In this document: positions 11,858 to 21,324 of the stretch, one piece after another
Numbering within the stretch: position 1 is the first letter of the stretch
Layout: the number at the start of each line of letters is the position of its first letter
NCBI RefSeq assembly: GCF_017491605.1
Contig: NZ_JAFGYY010000002.1
Coordinates: 248,001 to 312,000, forward strand
Source of the DNA: Pseudomonas sp. 30_B
GTDB lineage: Bacteria > Pseudomonadota > Gammaproteobacteria > Pseudomonadales > Pseudomonadaceae
DNA length: 64,000 bases
Direction: 5' to 3'
Made by a program: the position numbers and the translations under genes
The notes under the pieces: model-generated
Told to the model about the DNA's origin: nothing
Databases searched by the model: none
What the model saw: only the letters and a program-made list of their open reading frames with translations

Positions 11858-13065
11858 GCCTGAGCGTCGAGGAAATCCTCCGCCTGCCGGGGCTGGAAAG
11901 CCTCGCGCTGCGGGCCGGCGCGCGCAACGTTCACCGCAGCGTGCGCTGGTCCTACGTGGCGGAGAACGTCGGCATCGCCGACTGGGTGATGGGCGGCGAG
12001 CTGGTGTTCGTCACCGGCATCAACCACAGCCGTGACGAAGCCAACCTGCTGCAGCTAGTGCGCGAAGGCGTTGCCAGCGGCATCGCCGGCATCGTCATCC
12101 TCACCGGCGACGAGTTCATCCAGCGCATACCGCCCTCCGTGGTGCAGCTCGCCGAAGCGGAAGGCCTGCCACTGATCGAGCAGCCCTACGCGCTTAAGAT
12201 GGTCATCGTCACCCACCTGATCGGCACGGCGCTGGTGCAGATGACCCAGGTGAAGACCTCGCGCCGCGACATCCTCGGCCAGCTGCTCAGCGGCGATTAC
12301 CCGAGCCTGGAGATCGTCCGCCGCCGCGCCCGGCATCTGGAGCTGCCGCTGGAGATTCCGCGCCGCCTGGTCGCGCTGCGGCTGTCCGGCGTCGACCGGC
12401 TGTTCCAGCAGCAGGAACCGGAGGAGGCCGAGCGCGTGCTGCAGCTGACCCGCCAGCGCCTGCTCGACCATCTGGAGAACTGGCAGCAGGAACGCCCCGA
12501 CCGCCTGCCGGTGGTGATCCAGGGCGACCTGTTCGTCCTCCTGCTGGCAGATGTCGAGCGAGCTGAGCTGCACGCCCTGGCCGCCGAACTGCAACAGGAG
12601 TTGGCGCCGTTGCGCGCCTATCTCGGTTTGTCCGCCCGCGCCCATTCGTGCGCGGAGTTCCCCCGCGCGCTGCTCGAAGCCCGTCAGGCGCTGGACGTCG
12701 CCGAAGGTATGCAGGCGCCCGCCGGCTTCTGCGACTACCGTGAGCTGGGCGTGCTGCGCCTGCTGCGGGCGATCCCGGATCGCGCGGTGGTCGAGCAGTT
12801 CATGAAGGACACCCTCGGCCCGCTCACCGAGCCGGGCCGCAAGCAGCCGCACCTGCTGATCGAGACGCTCGATGCGCTCGTCCAGGAGAACGGCAATGCG
12901 CTCAAGGCGGCCCAGCGCCTGGGCATCCACCGCAACACCCTGAACCAGCGGATCGCGCGCATCGAGGCCTTGAGCGGCCAGTCCCTGGACGACGCGCAAT
13001 TCCGCCTGAATACCTCCGTGGCGCTGCTCATCTGGCGCATGTCCACTGCGCCGCGCCACGAATAG
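11854..13065 (+). CDS. PucR family transcriptional regulator
   Basis: A 403-residue regulator. The N-terminal PucR domain (residues ~1-120, SVEEILRLPGLESLALRAG, then ADWVMGGELVFVTG) is followed by a middle CdaR/GGDEF-like region and a C-terminal helix-turn-helix (LVQENGNALKAAQRLGIHRN, then TLNQRIARIE). There is no in-frame ATG near the N terminus. I take the TTG at 11854, which overlaps the codB stop by 4 nt (TTGA). Lying inside codB-codA, it very likely senses cytosine or a related base and controls this operon. Confidence 0.85.
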   Translation: MSLSVEEILRLPGLESLALRAGARNVHRSVRWSYVAENVGIADWVMGGELVFVTGINHSRDEANLLQLVREGVASGIAGIVILTGDEFIQRIPPSVVQLAEAEGLPLIEQPYALKMVIVTHLIGTALVQMTQVKTSRRDILGQLLSGDYPSLEIVRRRARHLELPLEIPRRLVALRLSGVDRLFQQQEPEEAERVLQLTRQRLLDHLENWQQERPDRLPVVIQGDLFVLLLADVERAELHALAAELQQELAPLRAYLGLSARAHSCAEFPRALLEARQALDVAEGMQAPAGFCDYRELGVLRLLRAIPDRAVVEQFMKDTLGPLTEPGRKQPHLLIETLDALVQENGNALKAAQRLGIHRNTLNQRIARIEALSGQSLDDAQFRLNTSVALLIWRMSTAPRHE

Positions 13066-13086
13066 CCTGAAGAGGAAGAAAGAGCC

Positions 13087-14328
13087 ATGAAGATCATCAA
13101 CGCCTCGCTGCGCAAGCAGGCCGGCCTGTTCACCCTCCGCTGCGAAGGCGACGTCATCGCCGAAGTCGTGCAGCAAGCCGGCACCGTGGCCGCCAGCGGT
13201 GACGACATCGACGCCTGTGGCAACCTGGCCATCGCCCCGCTGGTGGAACCGCACATCCACCTCGACGCCACCCTGACCGCCGGCGAGCCGGAATGGAACA
13301 TGAGCGGCACGCTGTTCGAGGGCATCGAGCGCTGGGCCCAGCGCAAGGAAACCATCACGCACGAAGACACCAAGTCCCGCGCCCACACCACCATTCGCAT
13401 GCTGGCCGCCCATGGCATCCAGCACGTGCGGACCCACGTCGACGTGACCGATCCGACCCTGGCCGCGCTCAAGGCCATGGTGGAGGTTCGTGAAGAGGCG
13501 CGGCACCTGGTGGACCTGCAGATCGTCGCCTTCCCGCAGGAGGGCATCGAGTCCTACGAGGGCGGCCGCGAGCTGATGGAAGAGGCGATCCGCCTGGGCG
13601 CGGACGTGGTCGGCGGCATCCCGCACTTCGAAAACACCCGCGAGCAGGGCGTCAGCTCGATCAGGTTCCTGATGGACCTGGCCGAGCGCACCGGCTGCCT
13701 GGTGGACGTGCACTGCGACGAGACGGACGACCCGAACTCGCGCTTCCTCGAAGTGCTCGCCGAGGAAGCCCGCGTGCGCGGCATGGGCGGCCGTGTCACC
13801 GCCAGCCACACCACGGCCATGGGCTCCTACGACAATGCCTACTGCTCTAAGCTGTTCCGCCTGCTCAAGCGCTCGGGCATCAACTTCGTCTCTTGCCCGA
13901 CCGAGAGCATCCACCTGCAGGGCCGCTTCGACACCTTCCCGAAACGCCGGGGCGTGACCCGCGTGGCCGAGCTCGACCGCGCCGGCATGAACGTCTGCTT
14001 CGGCCAGGATTCGATCAAGGATCCGTGGTACCCGCTGGGCAACGGCAACATCCTGCGCGTGCTGGATGCCGGCCTGCACATCTGCCACATGATGGGCTTC
14101 GACGACCTGCAGCGCGCGCTGGACCTGGTCACCGACAACAGCGCCCGCGCGCTGAACCTGGGTGCGCGCTACGGCATCGCCGCCGGCCGTCCGGCCAATC
14201 TGCTGGTACTCGGGGTGGAGAGCGACTACGAAGCTGTGCGCCAGCAGACCAAGGCGCTGTATTCGATCCGCAATGGCCGCGTGCTGATGAAGCGCGAGCC
14301 GGAGAGGGTGGAGCTGGTCGAGGGCTGA
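13087..14328 (+). CDS. codA: Cytosine deaminase
   Basis: A 413-residue amidohydrolase-superfamily enzyme that converts cytosine to uracil and ammonia. Metal-ligand and active-site motifs are visible: EPHIHLDATL (residues ~56-65), DVHCDETDDPNSR, TASHTTAMGSYDNAY and the late aspartate in FGQDSIKDPWYPLGNGN. The ATG at 13087 has an upstream purine-rich ribosome site and lies 21 nt after the regulator, in the same operon. Confidence 0.95.
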   Translation: MKIINASLRKQAGLFTLRCEGDVIAEVVQQAGTVAASGDDIDACGNLAIAPLVEPHIHLDATLTAGEPEWNMSGTLFEGIERWAQRKETITHEDTKSRAHTTIRMLAAHGIQHVRTHVDVTDPTLAALKAMVEVREEARHLVDLQIVAFPQEGIESYEGGRELMEEAIRLGADVVGGIPHFENTREQGVSSIRFLMDLAERTGCLVDVHCDETDDPNSRFLEVLAEEARVRGMGGRVTASHTTAMGSYDNAYCSKLFRLLKRSGINFVSCPTESIHLQGRFDTFPKRRGVTRVAELDRAGMNVCFGQDSIKDPWYPLGNGNILRVLDAGLHICHMMGFDDLQRALDLVTDNSARALNLGARYGIAAGRPANLLVLGVESDYEAVRQQTKALYSIRNGRVLMKREPERVELVEG

Positions 14329-14362
14329 TCGCTTCGCCCTCCGCAGAGCGCCGGATTATCTG

Positions 14363-14476
14363 GTAGGAGCGGGCCATGCCCGCGACCTGCATCGCACGGC
14401 TGCATGAGCTGAAACGGCGGAGCTGACCTGTAGGAGCGCCCCATGGGCGCGAATCGCGGGCATGGCCCGCTCCTAC
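14363..14476. repeat. REP elements between codA and the helicase gene
   Basis: The 334-nt gap holds a REP palindrome at 14363-14386 and a facing pair at 14430-14476 (GTAGGAGCGCCCCATGGGCG ... CCCGCTCCTAC). No terminator with a U-run is evident; these hairpins may serve instead. The last ~120 nt before the helicase gene hold nothing I can name. Confidence 0.75.
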
Positions 14477-14662
14477 GGGGACGGTACGTCTTCCATCCGC
14501 GATCTGCGCCATCCCCTTCAGACTCGATACCCACGCACCGGGTGGACAATCCGGATCATTGTCATCCCGTTGCTGTCTACTGGCGTGTCATTGGGCCGCC
14601 GCTTGCCTGTCGTTGCCGAAAAGCGCTTATGATTCAAGGCTGTAACTGATCGGGTAGGGCCC

Positions 14663-16627
14663 ATGGAGTCTGCTGTCGAACGCTACAAACGGCTGGTCGC
14701 CGAAGCCCTTGCGCGTTATTTCCCCCGTACCACCGAATACCTGCGCGCCGAGCGCGAAGCGGCGCAGCCGCAGCCCCGTGCGCGTGGCAAGGCGAAAGGC
14801 GCGACCAAGGCCCCTGCCAAACTCACCCCTAAAGCAAAGAAGGAAGGCGACGCGCCTGCACCCAAGCGCCCGCGAGCACCCTCCGCAGCCGGCATCTACG
14901 GCACGGCCAAGGCGCCCGATGAACAGCACGCCCTCGACATGCGCCAGCGCGTGGCCCAGGCCGCCGCCCACGGGGTTGTCAGCCTGCCGTCGGACGAGCA
15001 ATGGGCGATGATCCTCGCGCCCGAACCGCTGACCCGCATCTTCGCCGGCGCCGGTTCCGGCAAGTCCACCACCCTGGTCCTGCGGGTGGTCTACATGCTC
15101 TGCCACCTGGGCATCGAGGCCGAGAAGGTGACGGTGATTTCCTTCACCAACGCCTCCTGCGCGCAACTGCGCGAGCAACTAGTGAAAGTGCTCGGCTACT
15201 GGGGCCATTCGTTCGACGCGGCGCAGGCGAGGCAGTGCGTGCGCACCTTCCACTCGGCCATGGGCACCCTGGCGAAAGTGGCGCTGAAGAACCCACGCTG
15301 GTTCGAGCAGCTCGATGAGCGCACCCCGGCTGACGAACTGGACAACCCCTTGCTCGCCGGCCGCCTGCGCCCGGCGCAGCAGCGCCTGCTCAAGCAGGTC
15401 TACCAGCAGTGCTATGCCGATCAGCCAGCGTTCCGCACCCTGGTGCATCAACTCCTCGAACTGCCGCCACCGCCCGAAGCCGGCGAAGACGGCAAGCCGC
15501 CCCGCATCGGCAAGGCGCCGCTGGATGCCTTCAAGCTGGCCGGCGAGTTCACCGCGCTGCCGCTGTTCGAAGCCTTCTACGCCCAGGCCGGATTCATCGA
15601 GAGCATCGGCCTGCGCATCGCTCAGCTGCAGCCGAAAAAACTCGCTTGCCCGCCCCGCGAGCGCCAGTTCATCGAAGCGCTGCAACTGTTCTGGGCGGCC
15701 TTCGACAGCGCGTTGCAGGAGCAGGGCCTGCTGACCTTCAACCTGGCCTTCCAGCGCCTCACCGACCAGCTTGGCGACGGCAAGCTGCCGGCCGAAGCAC
15801 TGACCCCGTTCCAGCACCTGCTGATCGACGAGTTCCAGGATGTTTCGCCGCAGATCGTGCAATGGCTGCAGGCGCTGCACCGCGACCTCGCCAAGCGCGG
15901 CGAGGCGGTCAGCCTGATGGCCATCGGTGACGACTGGCAGTCCATCTATGCCTGGCGCGGCAGCTCGCCGGAGCTGTTCATGGACTTCGACCGGCACTTC
16001 CCCAGCAAGGGCCGGCGCAAGAGCCGCGTGCTGCTGCTGGAGACCAACTACCGCAGCATCGACCCGGTGATCCGCGACGGCGATCGGGTGCTGGCGGGCG
16101 TGGCGAACAAGCAGGCCAAGACCTGCCGCGCCTTCAAGTCGGCCGAGGCGGGGGACCACGGGGTGAAGCTGGTGCAGCGCTTCGACGCGCGCAACAACCT
16201 GCCGACCCTGCTGGAGGAAATCCGTAAGCAGTGCGAGCACGTCGCCGCGCGCGGTTCGCGGGAGAAGACCGCCGTGCTGCTGCTCAGCCGTCGCAATGAA
16301 ACCCTGCAGACCATCCTCGGCGAGCTGGACCGCAAGCTGCCGGTGAAGGGCATGACCATCCACCGCGCCAAGGGCTTGCAGGCGGAAGTGGCGATGATCG
16401 TCGACGACTGCGCGCCGCCGGAGAAACACCCGCTGCGCAGCGCGCTGTACGCGGCCTCGGGCTTCTTCGCCAGCAGCTACGACCAGGCCCAGCAGGACGA
16501 ACAACTGCGCCTGGCCTACGTGGCGATTACCCGTGGCGTGAGCCGGGTGCTCTGGTTCACCCGCAAGGCCCAGGGGCCGACGGCGATCCTGGCGATGCGG
16601 CGCAGCGTGGAAACGGTTCCCGCCTGA
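14663..16627 (+). CDS. UvrD/Rep-type superfamily 1 DNA helicase
   Basis: A 654-residue helicase. The Walker A motif AGAGSGKST is at residues 128-136. Later come motif II LLIDEFQD, motif III IGDDWQSIYAWRG, NYRS, TIHRAKGLQAEV and the motif VI region LAYVAITRG. An unusual Lys/Ala/Pro-rich stretch (residues ~33-75) precedes the helicase core and could act as a flexible nucleic-acid-binding tail. It unwinds DNA with ATP and is probably a repair or replication-restart enzyme. I do not assign it to UvrD or Rep proper, because the order and spacing of its insert regions differ and it is shorter than either. Confidence 0.88.
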   Translation: MESAVERYKRLVAEALARYFPRTTEYLRAEREAAQPQPRARGKAKGATKAPAKLTPKAKKEGDAPAPKRPRAPSAAGIYGTAKAPDEQHALDMRQRVAQAAAHGVVSLPSDEQWAMILAPEPLTRIFAGAGSGKSTTLVLRVVYMLCHLGIEAEKVTVISFTNASCAQLREQLVKVLGYWGHSFDAAQARQCVRTFHSAMGTLAKVALKNPRWFEQLDERTPADELDNPLLAGRLRPAQQRLLKQVYQQCYADQPAFRTLVHQLLELPPPPEAGEDGKPPRIGKAPLDAFKLAGEFTALPLFEAFYAQAGFIESIGLRIAQLQPKKLACPPRERQFIEALQLFWAAFDSALQEQGLLTFNLAFQRLTDQLGDGKLPAEALTPFQHLLIDEFQDVSPQIVQWLQALHRDLAKRGEAVSLMAIGDDWQSIYAWRGSSPELFMDFDRHFPSKGRRKSRVLLLETNYRSIDPVIRDGDRVLAGVANKQAKTCRAFKSAEAGDHGVKLVQRFDARNNLPTLLEEIRKQCEHVAARGSREKTAVLLLSRRNETLQTILGELDRKLPVKGMTIHRAKGLQAEVAMIVDDCAPPEKHPLRSALYAASGFFASSYDQAQQDEQLRLAYVAITRGVSRVLWFTRKAQGPTAILAMRRSVETVPA

Positions 16628-16630
16628 GGA

Positions 16631-16972
16631 TCAGTCGTCGCGGGTAAGGACTTCCAGCAGCTCGATCTCGAACAGCAGGTTGGAGTTGGGCTGGATGTGC
16701 GCGCCGACCTGGCGCTCGCCATAGGCCAGGTGCGCGGGCACGAACAGCTTGCGCTTGCCGCCGACCTTCATGCCCATCAGGCCGATGTCCCAGCCCTTGA
16801 TCACGCGACCGGTGCCGATCACGCACTGGAAGGGGCGGCCCTTGTCGTACGACGAGTCGAAGACGGTGCCGTCTTCCAGGGTGCCCTTGTACTGGGTGGT
16901 GATCAGGGCGCCCTTGACCACGGCCTTGCCGTCGCCGACGACGATATCTTCGATCTGCAGTTCGCTGCTCAT
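16631..16972 (-). CDS. FKBP-type peptidyl-prolyl cis-trans isomerase
   Basis: A 113-residue single-domain FKBP with no signal peptide, so cytoplasmic. Core motifs are YKGTLEDGTVFDSSYDKGRP, FQCVIGTGRVIKGWDIGLMGMKVGGKR and the C-terminal PNSNLLFEIELLEV. It catalyses prolyl bond isomerisation and probably acts as a folding helper. It converges on the helicase gene with a 3-nt gap between stop codons. Confidence 0.95.
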   Translation of the reverse strand: MSSELQIEDIVVGDGKAVVKGALITTQYKGTLEDGTVFDSSYDKGRPFQCVIGTGRVIKGWDIGLMGMKVGGKRKLFVPAHLAYGERQVGAHIQPNSNLLFEIELLEVLTRDD

Positions 16973-17070
16973 GGCGTTCTCTCGTGATGGGTGGCGGCGC
17001 GGCGCCGCGAGGGCGTGGGTTTTCGCAGGAAAGCGCGTCAATGGCAAGTCGTATTGGCGCGCCCGGTCGA

Positions 17071-17985
17071 TCAATGGCCGGCCATCTCTCCGAGAATCCA
17101 GTCGCGGAAGGCGATCACCCTTGGGTCGTCGGCGCTGGCCTGCGGGTAGACCAGGTTGTAGGCGTAGTTTTCGGCCACCGGCACGCCCAGTTCGAAGGGC
17201 TGCACCAGCAGTCCCTGTTCCAGCTCGCGGCTGACCAGGGCGCGGTCGGCCAGCCCGACGGCGCCGCCTTCCAGGACTGCCTGCACCACGTGGCTGGTGT
17301 CGTCGAAGGCCACGCAGTTGCTGGCGTCGAAGTCCTCCACGCCCGCCGTCGTCATCCAGCGCGCCCAGTCCGGCCAGGGCGCACCCTCGGTTTCGCAGTC
17401 CACGAAGCACAGGGTGTGGGCCAGCAGGTCTCGCGGCTCGCGCAGGGATGGCCCTTCCGTCAGCAGGCTCGGGCAGCACACCGGCACGATCAACGTATCG
17501 AACAGTCGCTCGGCCCGCAGGCCGGGGTAATGGCCGCTGCCGAAGCGGATGGCCAGGTCGATATCGTCCACGGCAAAGTCGCGCAGCTCGTCGCTGACGT
17601 CGAAGCTGAGTTTCAGCCCCGGATGCAGCGCGCGAAACGCCGGCAGGCGCGGCAGCAGCCAGTGGGTGGCGAAGCGAGCGGTCAGCGACACCCGTAATTG
17701 CTCGGCGCTGCGCGACAGGCGCCGGGCGCGAACGGTGGCGCGGCGCAGCAGGTCGAGGGACTCCGCCGCCGCTTCCAGCAGCAGCGCGCCGCCGGGCGTC
17801 AGCTGGATGCTGCGGCTGGTACGGGTGAAGAGGGTGAGGCCGAGCTGGTCCTCCAGCTCCTTGATCTGGTGGCTGACCGCCGCTGGCGTGAGGCCGACTT
17901 CCTCCGCCGCACGGGTGAAATTGAGGTGCCGGCCGGCCGCCTCGAAAGTGCGCAGCGAACGGATACCGGGGAATGGGCGGCTCAT
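17071..17985 (-). CDS. LysR family transcriptional regulator
   Basis: A 304-residue LysR protein. The helix-turn-helix is at residues ~8-65 (LRTFEAAGRHLNFTRAAEEV, GLTPAAVSHQIKELEDQLG, LFTR) and a periplasmic-binding-like effector domain follows. The sequence style (NFTRAAEEVGLTPAAVSHQI) resembles the GcvA-like subgroup. It is divergent from the class IV aminotransferase gene across ~109 nt and is the natural candidate to regulate it. Confidence 0.9.
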   Translation of the reverse strand: MSRPFPGIRSLRTFEAAGRHLNFTRAAEEVGLTPAAVSHQIKELEDQLGLTLFTRTSRSIQLTPGGALLLEAAAESLDLLRRATVRARRLSRSAEQLRVSLTARFATHWLLPRLPAFRALHPGLKLSFDVSDELRDFAVDDIDLAIRFGSGHYPGLRAERLFDTLIVPVCCPSLLTEGPSLREPRDLLAHTLCFVDCETEGAPWPDWARWMTTAGVEDFDASNCVAFDDTSHVVQAVLEGGAVGLADRALVSRELEQGLLVQPFELGVPVAENYAYNLVYPQASADDPRVIAFRDWILGEMAGH

Positions 17986-18094
17986 CTATCTTCAAATCCT
18001 GTTTGATGATCCATCGAGAATTACTCGTTTCTCCTGGTCTCGTCAAAATCAGATAGTGGATGCACTTGATGATTGGACAGAGGAAGCCAGCGCC

Positions 18095-18910
18095 ATGTCA
18101 GCCGCCATCCACCCCTATATCACCCAGCGCAATGCCCAGCCGGCCAGCGCTGACGACCTCGCGCCCCTGGCCTTCGCCGGCTACGCGCACTTCACTGCCA
18201 TGCAGGTACGTGACGGCGGCATTCGCGGCCTCGATCTGCACCTGGAGCGCCTGCGCAATGCCTCGCAGCGGCTGTTCGGCCAGAGCCATGCCGACGAGGA
18301 GATTCGCGAGGCCCTGCGTGCTGCTCTGGCGCAGGCCCCGGCCGATGTGTCGCTGCTGGCGACCGTCTATTCCCCCGCTGGCGAGTTCACCGTGGCCGGG
18401 CCAGAACATCACCCGGAACTGCTGGTGCGTACCGCGCCGCCGTCCGATGGTCCGCAGGGGCCGCTGTCGCTGGCCATCGCCGGGCACGAACGTGTGCTGC
18501 CGGAGATCAAGCACGTCGGCGAGATCGCCAAGACCTGGTACCTGCGCGAAGCGGTGGCCGCCGGTTTCGATGATGCGGTGTTCAGCGACCATCGCGGCCG
18601 GCTCAGCGAGGGCACTATCTGGAACCTGGCGTTCTGGGACGGCGAGACGGTGATCTGGCCGAAGGCGCGAATGCTGGGCGGTACTACCATGGGTATCCTG
18701 CGGCGCCAATTGGAGAAGCTCGGTGTGCGCCAGTCGGTGCAGTGCATCGACCGCCAGGACCTGCCGCGACTGACCGGCGCCGTGGTGATGAACTCCTGGA
18801 CGCCGGCGGTGCCGGTGAACCGCATCGGCGAGGTGAAAATCCCGGCGGCGCCGGAATTCGTCGAGTTGCTGCGACGCGTCTTCGAGGCGGAGGCGCGTGT
18901 TCAGCCCTGA
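18095..18910 (+). CDS. Aminotransferase class IV family protein
   Basis: A 271-residue fold-type IV PLP enzyme related to branched-chain aminotransferase and aminodeoxychorismate lyase. The likely PLP lysine lies in EIKHVGEIAKTWYLREA, followed by the family stretch GRLSEGTIWNLAF and GTTMGILRRQLEKLG. It is shorter than IlvE (~310), closer to lyase-like members. The ATG at 18095 is the start of family similarity. The true substrate cannot be read from sequence; the divergent LysR gene suggests inducible use. Confidence 0.85.
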   Translation: MSAAIHPYITQRNAQPASADDLAPLAFAGYAHFTAMQVRDGGIRGLDLHLERLRNASQRLFGQSHADEEIREALRAALAQAPADVSLLATVYSPAGEFTVAGPEHHPELLVRTAPPSDGPQGPLSLAIAGHERVLPEIKHVGEIAKTWYLREAVAAGFDDAVFSDHRGRLSEGTIWNLAFWDGETVIWPKARMLGGTTMGILRRQLEKLGVRQSVQCIDRQDLPRLTGAVVMNSWTPAVPVNRIGEVKIPAAPEFVELLRRVFEAEARVQP

Positions 18911-18921
18911 GGTTGGGGCGG

Positions 18922-18990
18922 TTCGCGAGCAAGCTCGCTCCTACCCAAAGCAGTGCTGCCTGATCCTGTAGGAGCGAGCTTGCTCGCGAA
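18922..18990. repeat. REPIN: facing pair of REP palindromes
   Basis: TTCGCGAGCAAGCTCGCTCC followed by TAC at 18922-18944, and its exact inverted counterpart at 18968-18990, are separated by 23 nt. They lie between the convergent aminotransferase and quinone-reductase genes. This is the same REP sequence as at 1930-1952. Confidence 0.9.
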
Positions 18991-18998
18991 CAGCGGCA

Positions 18999-19775
18999 TC
19001 ACTCCAGATGCGCAGCAAATCCATTGATGTGAGGGGCGATCTCCTCGCGCAGGGTCAGCGCGGGAATGTGGTAATCGCCGCCATTCTGCCGGCGGAACGG
19101 GATGGGCGCGGTGGCCTGAAGACTGTCCAGGCGCGCGCCCAGTTCCTGTTCGATCTGCGCATAACGCGCCTCATCGACGCGGCTGGTGCGGTACACCAGG
19201 TAAGGCGGCAGCACGTCGAAGCCGGGGTAGTGCAGCACGCCGTGGTGGATCGGGAACAGCAGGTCGTCGATCGGCCCGTTGATGCCGCGTGGGCTGTAGT
19301 GCGACTCCCAGCCGCCGGCGGTGACCACCAGCATGGCGCGCTTGCCGGCCAGGTTGCCCTCGCCGTAGCGGTCGCCCCAGCGCGCATCGGAATGCTCGCC
19401 GACGCCGTAGGCCAAGCCATAGGCATACACGCGCTCGACCCAGCCCTTGAGGATTGCCGGCATGGTGAACCACCAGAGTGGGAATTGCAGGATCAGCACG
19501 TCGGCCCAGTGCAGCTTTTCCTGCTCGGCGGCGATGTCCGTGCTCTGCCGGCCAGAGGCGTAGGCGCGCTTGGAATCCAGTGACGGATTGAAGCGCGCTT
19601 CCGGATCGCGGTCGAGGCTGTCGGCGGCATCCAGGGTGGCCTTCCAGTTCATCGCGTAGAGGTCCGAGACCTGCACGTCATGGCCGGCTGCCTGCAGGCG
19701 GCGCACGGCGAAATCCTTCAGCGAACCGTTGAGCGAGCGCGGCTCGGGGTGGGCATAGACGATCAGTACCTTCAT
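18999..19775 (-). CDS. NAD(P)H dehydrogenase (quinone), flavodoxin-like fold
   Basis: A 258-residue flavoprotein of the NQO1/MdaB-like family. It begins MKVLIVYAHPEPRSLNGSLK, the phosphate-binding loop for FAD/FMN, and carries LHWADVLILQFPLWWFTMPAILKGWVERVYAYG, the hallmark of the family. It reduces quinones or related electrophiles by two electrons. The ATG at 19775 puts the flavin loop at the N terminus as expected; a 30-residue upstream extension is rejected. It is divergent from a LysR gene 89 nt away that probably controls it. Confidence 0.92.
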   Translation of the reverse strand: MKVLIVYAHPEPRSLNGSLKDFAVRRLQAAGHDVQVSDLYAMNWKATLDAADSLDRDPEARFNPSLDSKRAYASGRQSTDIAAEQEKLHWADVLILQFPLWWFTMPAILKGWVERVYAYGLAYGVGEHSDARWGDRYGEGNLAGKRAMLVVTAGGWESHYSPRGINGPIDDLLFPIHHGVLHYPGFDVLPPYLVYRTSRVDEARYAQIEQELGARLDSLQATAPIPFRRQNGGDYHIPALTLREEIAPHINGFAAHLE

Positions 19776-19864
19776 GGCGGCTCTCCTGCGAGCGGTGGGA
19801 TGGGCGCAGGATGCGATTCGCCGAGGTATAGTGGAAATGAATATCCAGTATCCCAGGTATATCA

Positions 19865-20758
19865 ATGAATAATCTGCGCAGGCTCGACCTCAACCTGCTG
19901 GTGACCCTGGACGTGCTGCTCTCCGAGCACAACGTGACCCGCGCGGCGGAGCGGCTGAATTTCTCTCAGCCTTCGGTCAGCGTGCACCTGGCAAAGCTGC
20001 GCGACATCTTCAACGACCCGTTGCTGTTGCCCGGCCCACGCGGAATGCGGCCGACGGCGCGGGCAGAATCCCTGCGCGAGCCGCTGCGCATCGCGCTGGA
20101 GGCGCTGGAGCAGGCGGTGGCGCCGTCCGCACCCTTCGATCCGGCCCAGGCACAGAACACCTGGCGGATCGCCGCGACCGACTACGGCGAATCCACCATC
20201 CTGCTGCCGGCCTTGAACGCCATACGCAGCAGCGCACCGGGTACCCGCCTCGCGCTTCTGGAACTGGTGCCGTTCCGTATCGCCCGGCAGGCCGAGCAGG
20301 GCGAGATCGACCTGGCCTTCCACACCACCGAAGGCAGCCCGCCGGGCATGCGTCGCCGCACGCTGTTCACTGAGCGCTATCTGCTGGCCGGCCGCGCCGG
20401 GCACCCGAAGCTCAAGCGCAAGCCGACGCTGGCGCAGTTCTGCCAGTTGGAGCACGTGATGGTGTCGCCCGATGGCGGCGGTTTCAGCGGCGTGACCGAC
20501 GAGACGCTGGCGGCGGTCGGCCTGAGTCGGCGCGTGGCGTTGTCGGTCCCGCACTTTCTCTTCGTCATCTCTGCGGTGGCAAGCAGCGACCTGGTGGCCA
20601 TGGTGCCGGCGCGGCTGGTGCGGGATAACCCATTACTGCGGGTGGTGGAGGCACCAGTGGAGGTGCCGGGGTACGAGATGTCGATGCTCTGGGATGAGCG
20701 CTCGCACCGCGACCCGGCGCACCAATGGCTCAGGGAGCAGATTGCCGGGGCGGTGTGA
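19865..20758 (+). CDS. LysR family transcriptional regulator
   Basis: A 297-residue LysR protein starting MNNLRRLDLNLLVTLDVLLSE, with helix-turn-helix NVTRAAERLNFSQPSVSVHL. The N-terminal signature RxLDLNLL and the effector-domain style resemble NodD/SyrM/LinR-like members. It is divergent from the quinone reductase gene. Given the neighbour, a redox-cycling or aromatic inducer is plausible but unproven. Confidence 0.9.
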   Translation: MNNLRRLDLNLLVTLDVLLSEHNVTRAAERLNFSQPSVSVHLAKLRDIFNDPLLLPGPRGMRPTARAESLREPLRIALEALEQAVAPSAPFDPAQAQNTWRIAATDYGESTILLPALNAIRSSAPGTRLALLELVPFRIARQAEQGEIDLAFHTTEGSPPGMRRRTLFTERYLLAGRAGHPKLKRKPTLAQFCQLEHVMVSPDGGGFSGVTDETLAAVGLSRRVALSVPHFLFVISAVASSDLVAMVPARLVRDNPLLRVVEAPVEVPGYEMSMLWDERSHRDPAHQWLREQIAGAV

Positions 20759-20770
20759 CGGTGTTCGACG

Positions 20771-20816
20771 GTAGGAGCGCGCCATGCGCGCGATCGCGGG
20801 CATGGCCCGCTCCTAC
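20771..20816. repeat. REP pair
   Basis: GTAGGAGCGCGCCATGCGCG followed directly by a facing copy ending CCCGCTCCTAC. It sits between the convergent LysR and methyltransferase-like genes and could end both transcripts. Confidence 0.8.
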
Positions 20817-20822
20817 AGGGTG

Positions 20823-21272
20823 CTAGACCCAGCGCCGCACCCGGCGGCAGTAGGCGTCGAAGTTCGCTCCGAAACGCTGCCGCAGCGCCTGCTCCTCAGG
20901 GACGATCTGGAAGCGGTTGATGTACAGCACGAAGGCAACCACTCCCAGCACGGCGGGCAGGGAGGCGAGGGCGATGCTCCAGGCCAGCAGCACGATGGCG
21001 AAGCCCAGGTACATCGGGTTGCGCGTGTGGCGGTAGATGCCGGCGACTACCAGCGAGGATGCGCTTTCCGGTTTCAGCGGATTGACGGTTGTGCGTGCAC
21101 GGCGGAAGGACAGTACGCCGGCCAGGCATACCGCGATTCCGCCCAGCAGCACCAGTAGCGCCAGCCACAACCGGCCGCCGAATGGCGGCAGTGGGCGGGC
21201 TGGTAGCCACATCAATATGCCGAGAATTACCGCCACCAGGGGTGGGGGAATACGGTGTTCAAGCCAGTCCAT
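20823..21272 (-). CDS. Isoprenylcysteine carboxyl methyltransferase-like membrane protein
   Basis: A 149-residue protein with four hydrophobic segments and the family core GIYRHTRNPMYLGF (residues ~80-95), followed by the C-terminal EEQALRQRFGANFDAYCRRVRRWV. This is the PEMT/ICMT-like membrane methyltransferase family found widely in bacteria, with unknown substrates. The ATG at 21272 starts at the first hydrophobic region. Confidence 0.88.
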   Translation of the reverse strand: MDWLEHRIPPPLVAVILGILMWLPARPLPPFGGRLWLALLVLLGGIAVCLAGVLSFRRARTTVNPLKPESASSLVVAGIYRHTRNPMYLGFAIVLLAWSIALASLPAVLGVVAFVLYINRFQIVPEEQALRQRFGANFDAYCRRVRRWV

Positions 21273-21324
21273 GCTGCATCTCCGTGCTGTGCCAGGTCGC
21301 CCCGCGGCTGTCGGTGCGCGGTGG

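Noticed and set aside
16973..18046. Minus-strand extension that would fuse a long N-terminal part to the FKBP protein
   Set aside because: The extension overlaps the LysR gene in another frame and is Arg/Pro-rich. The FKBP domain has its own ATG at 16972.
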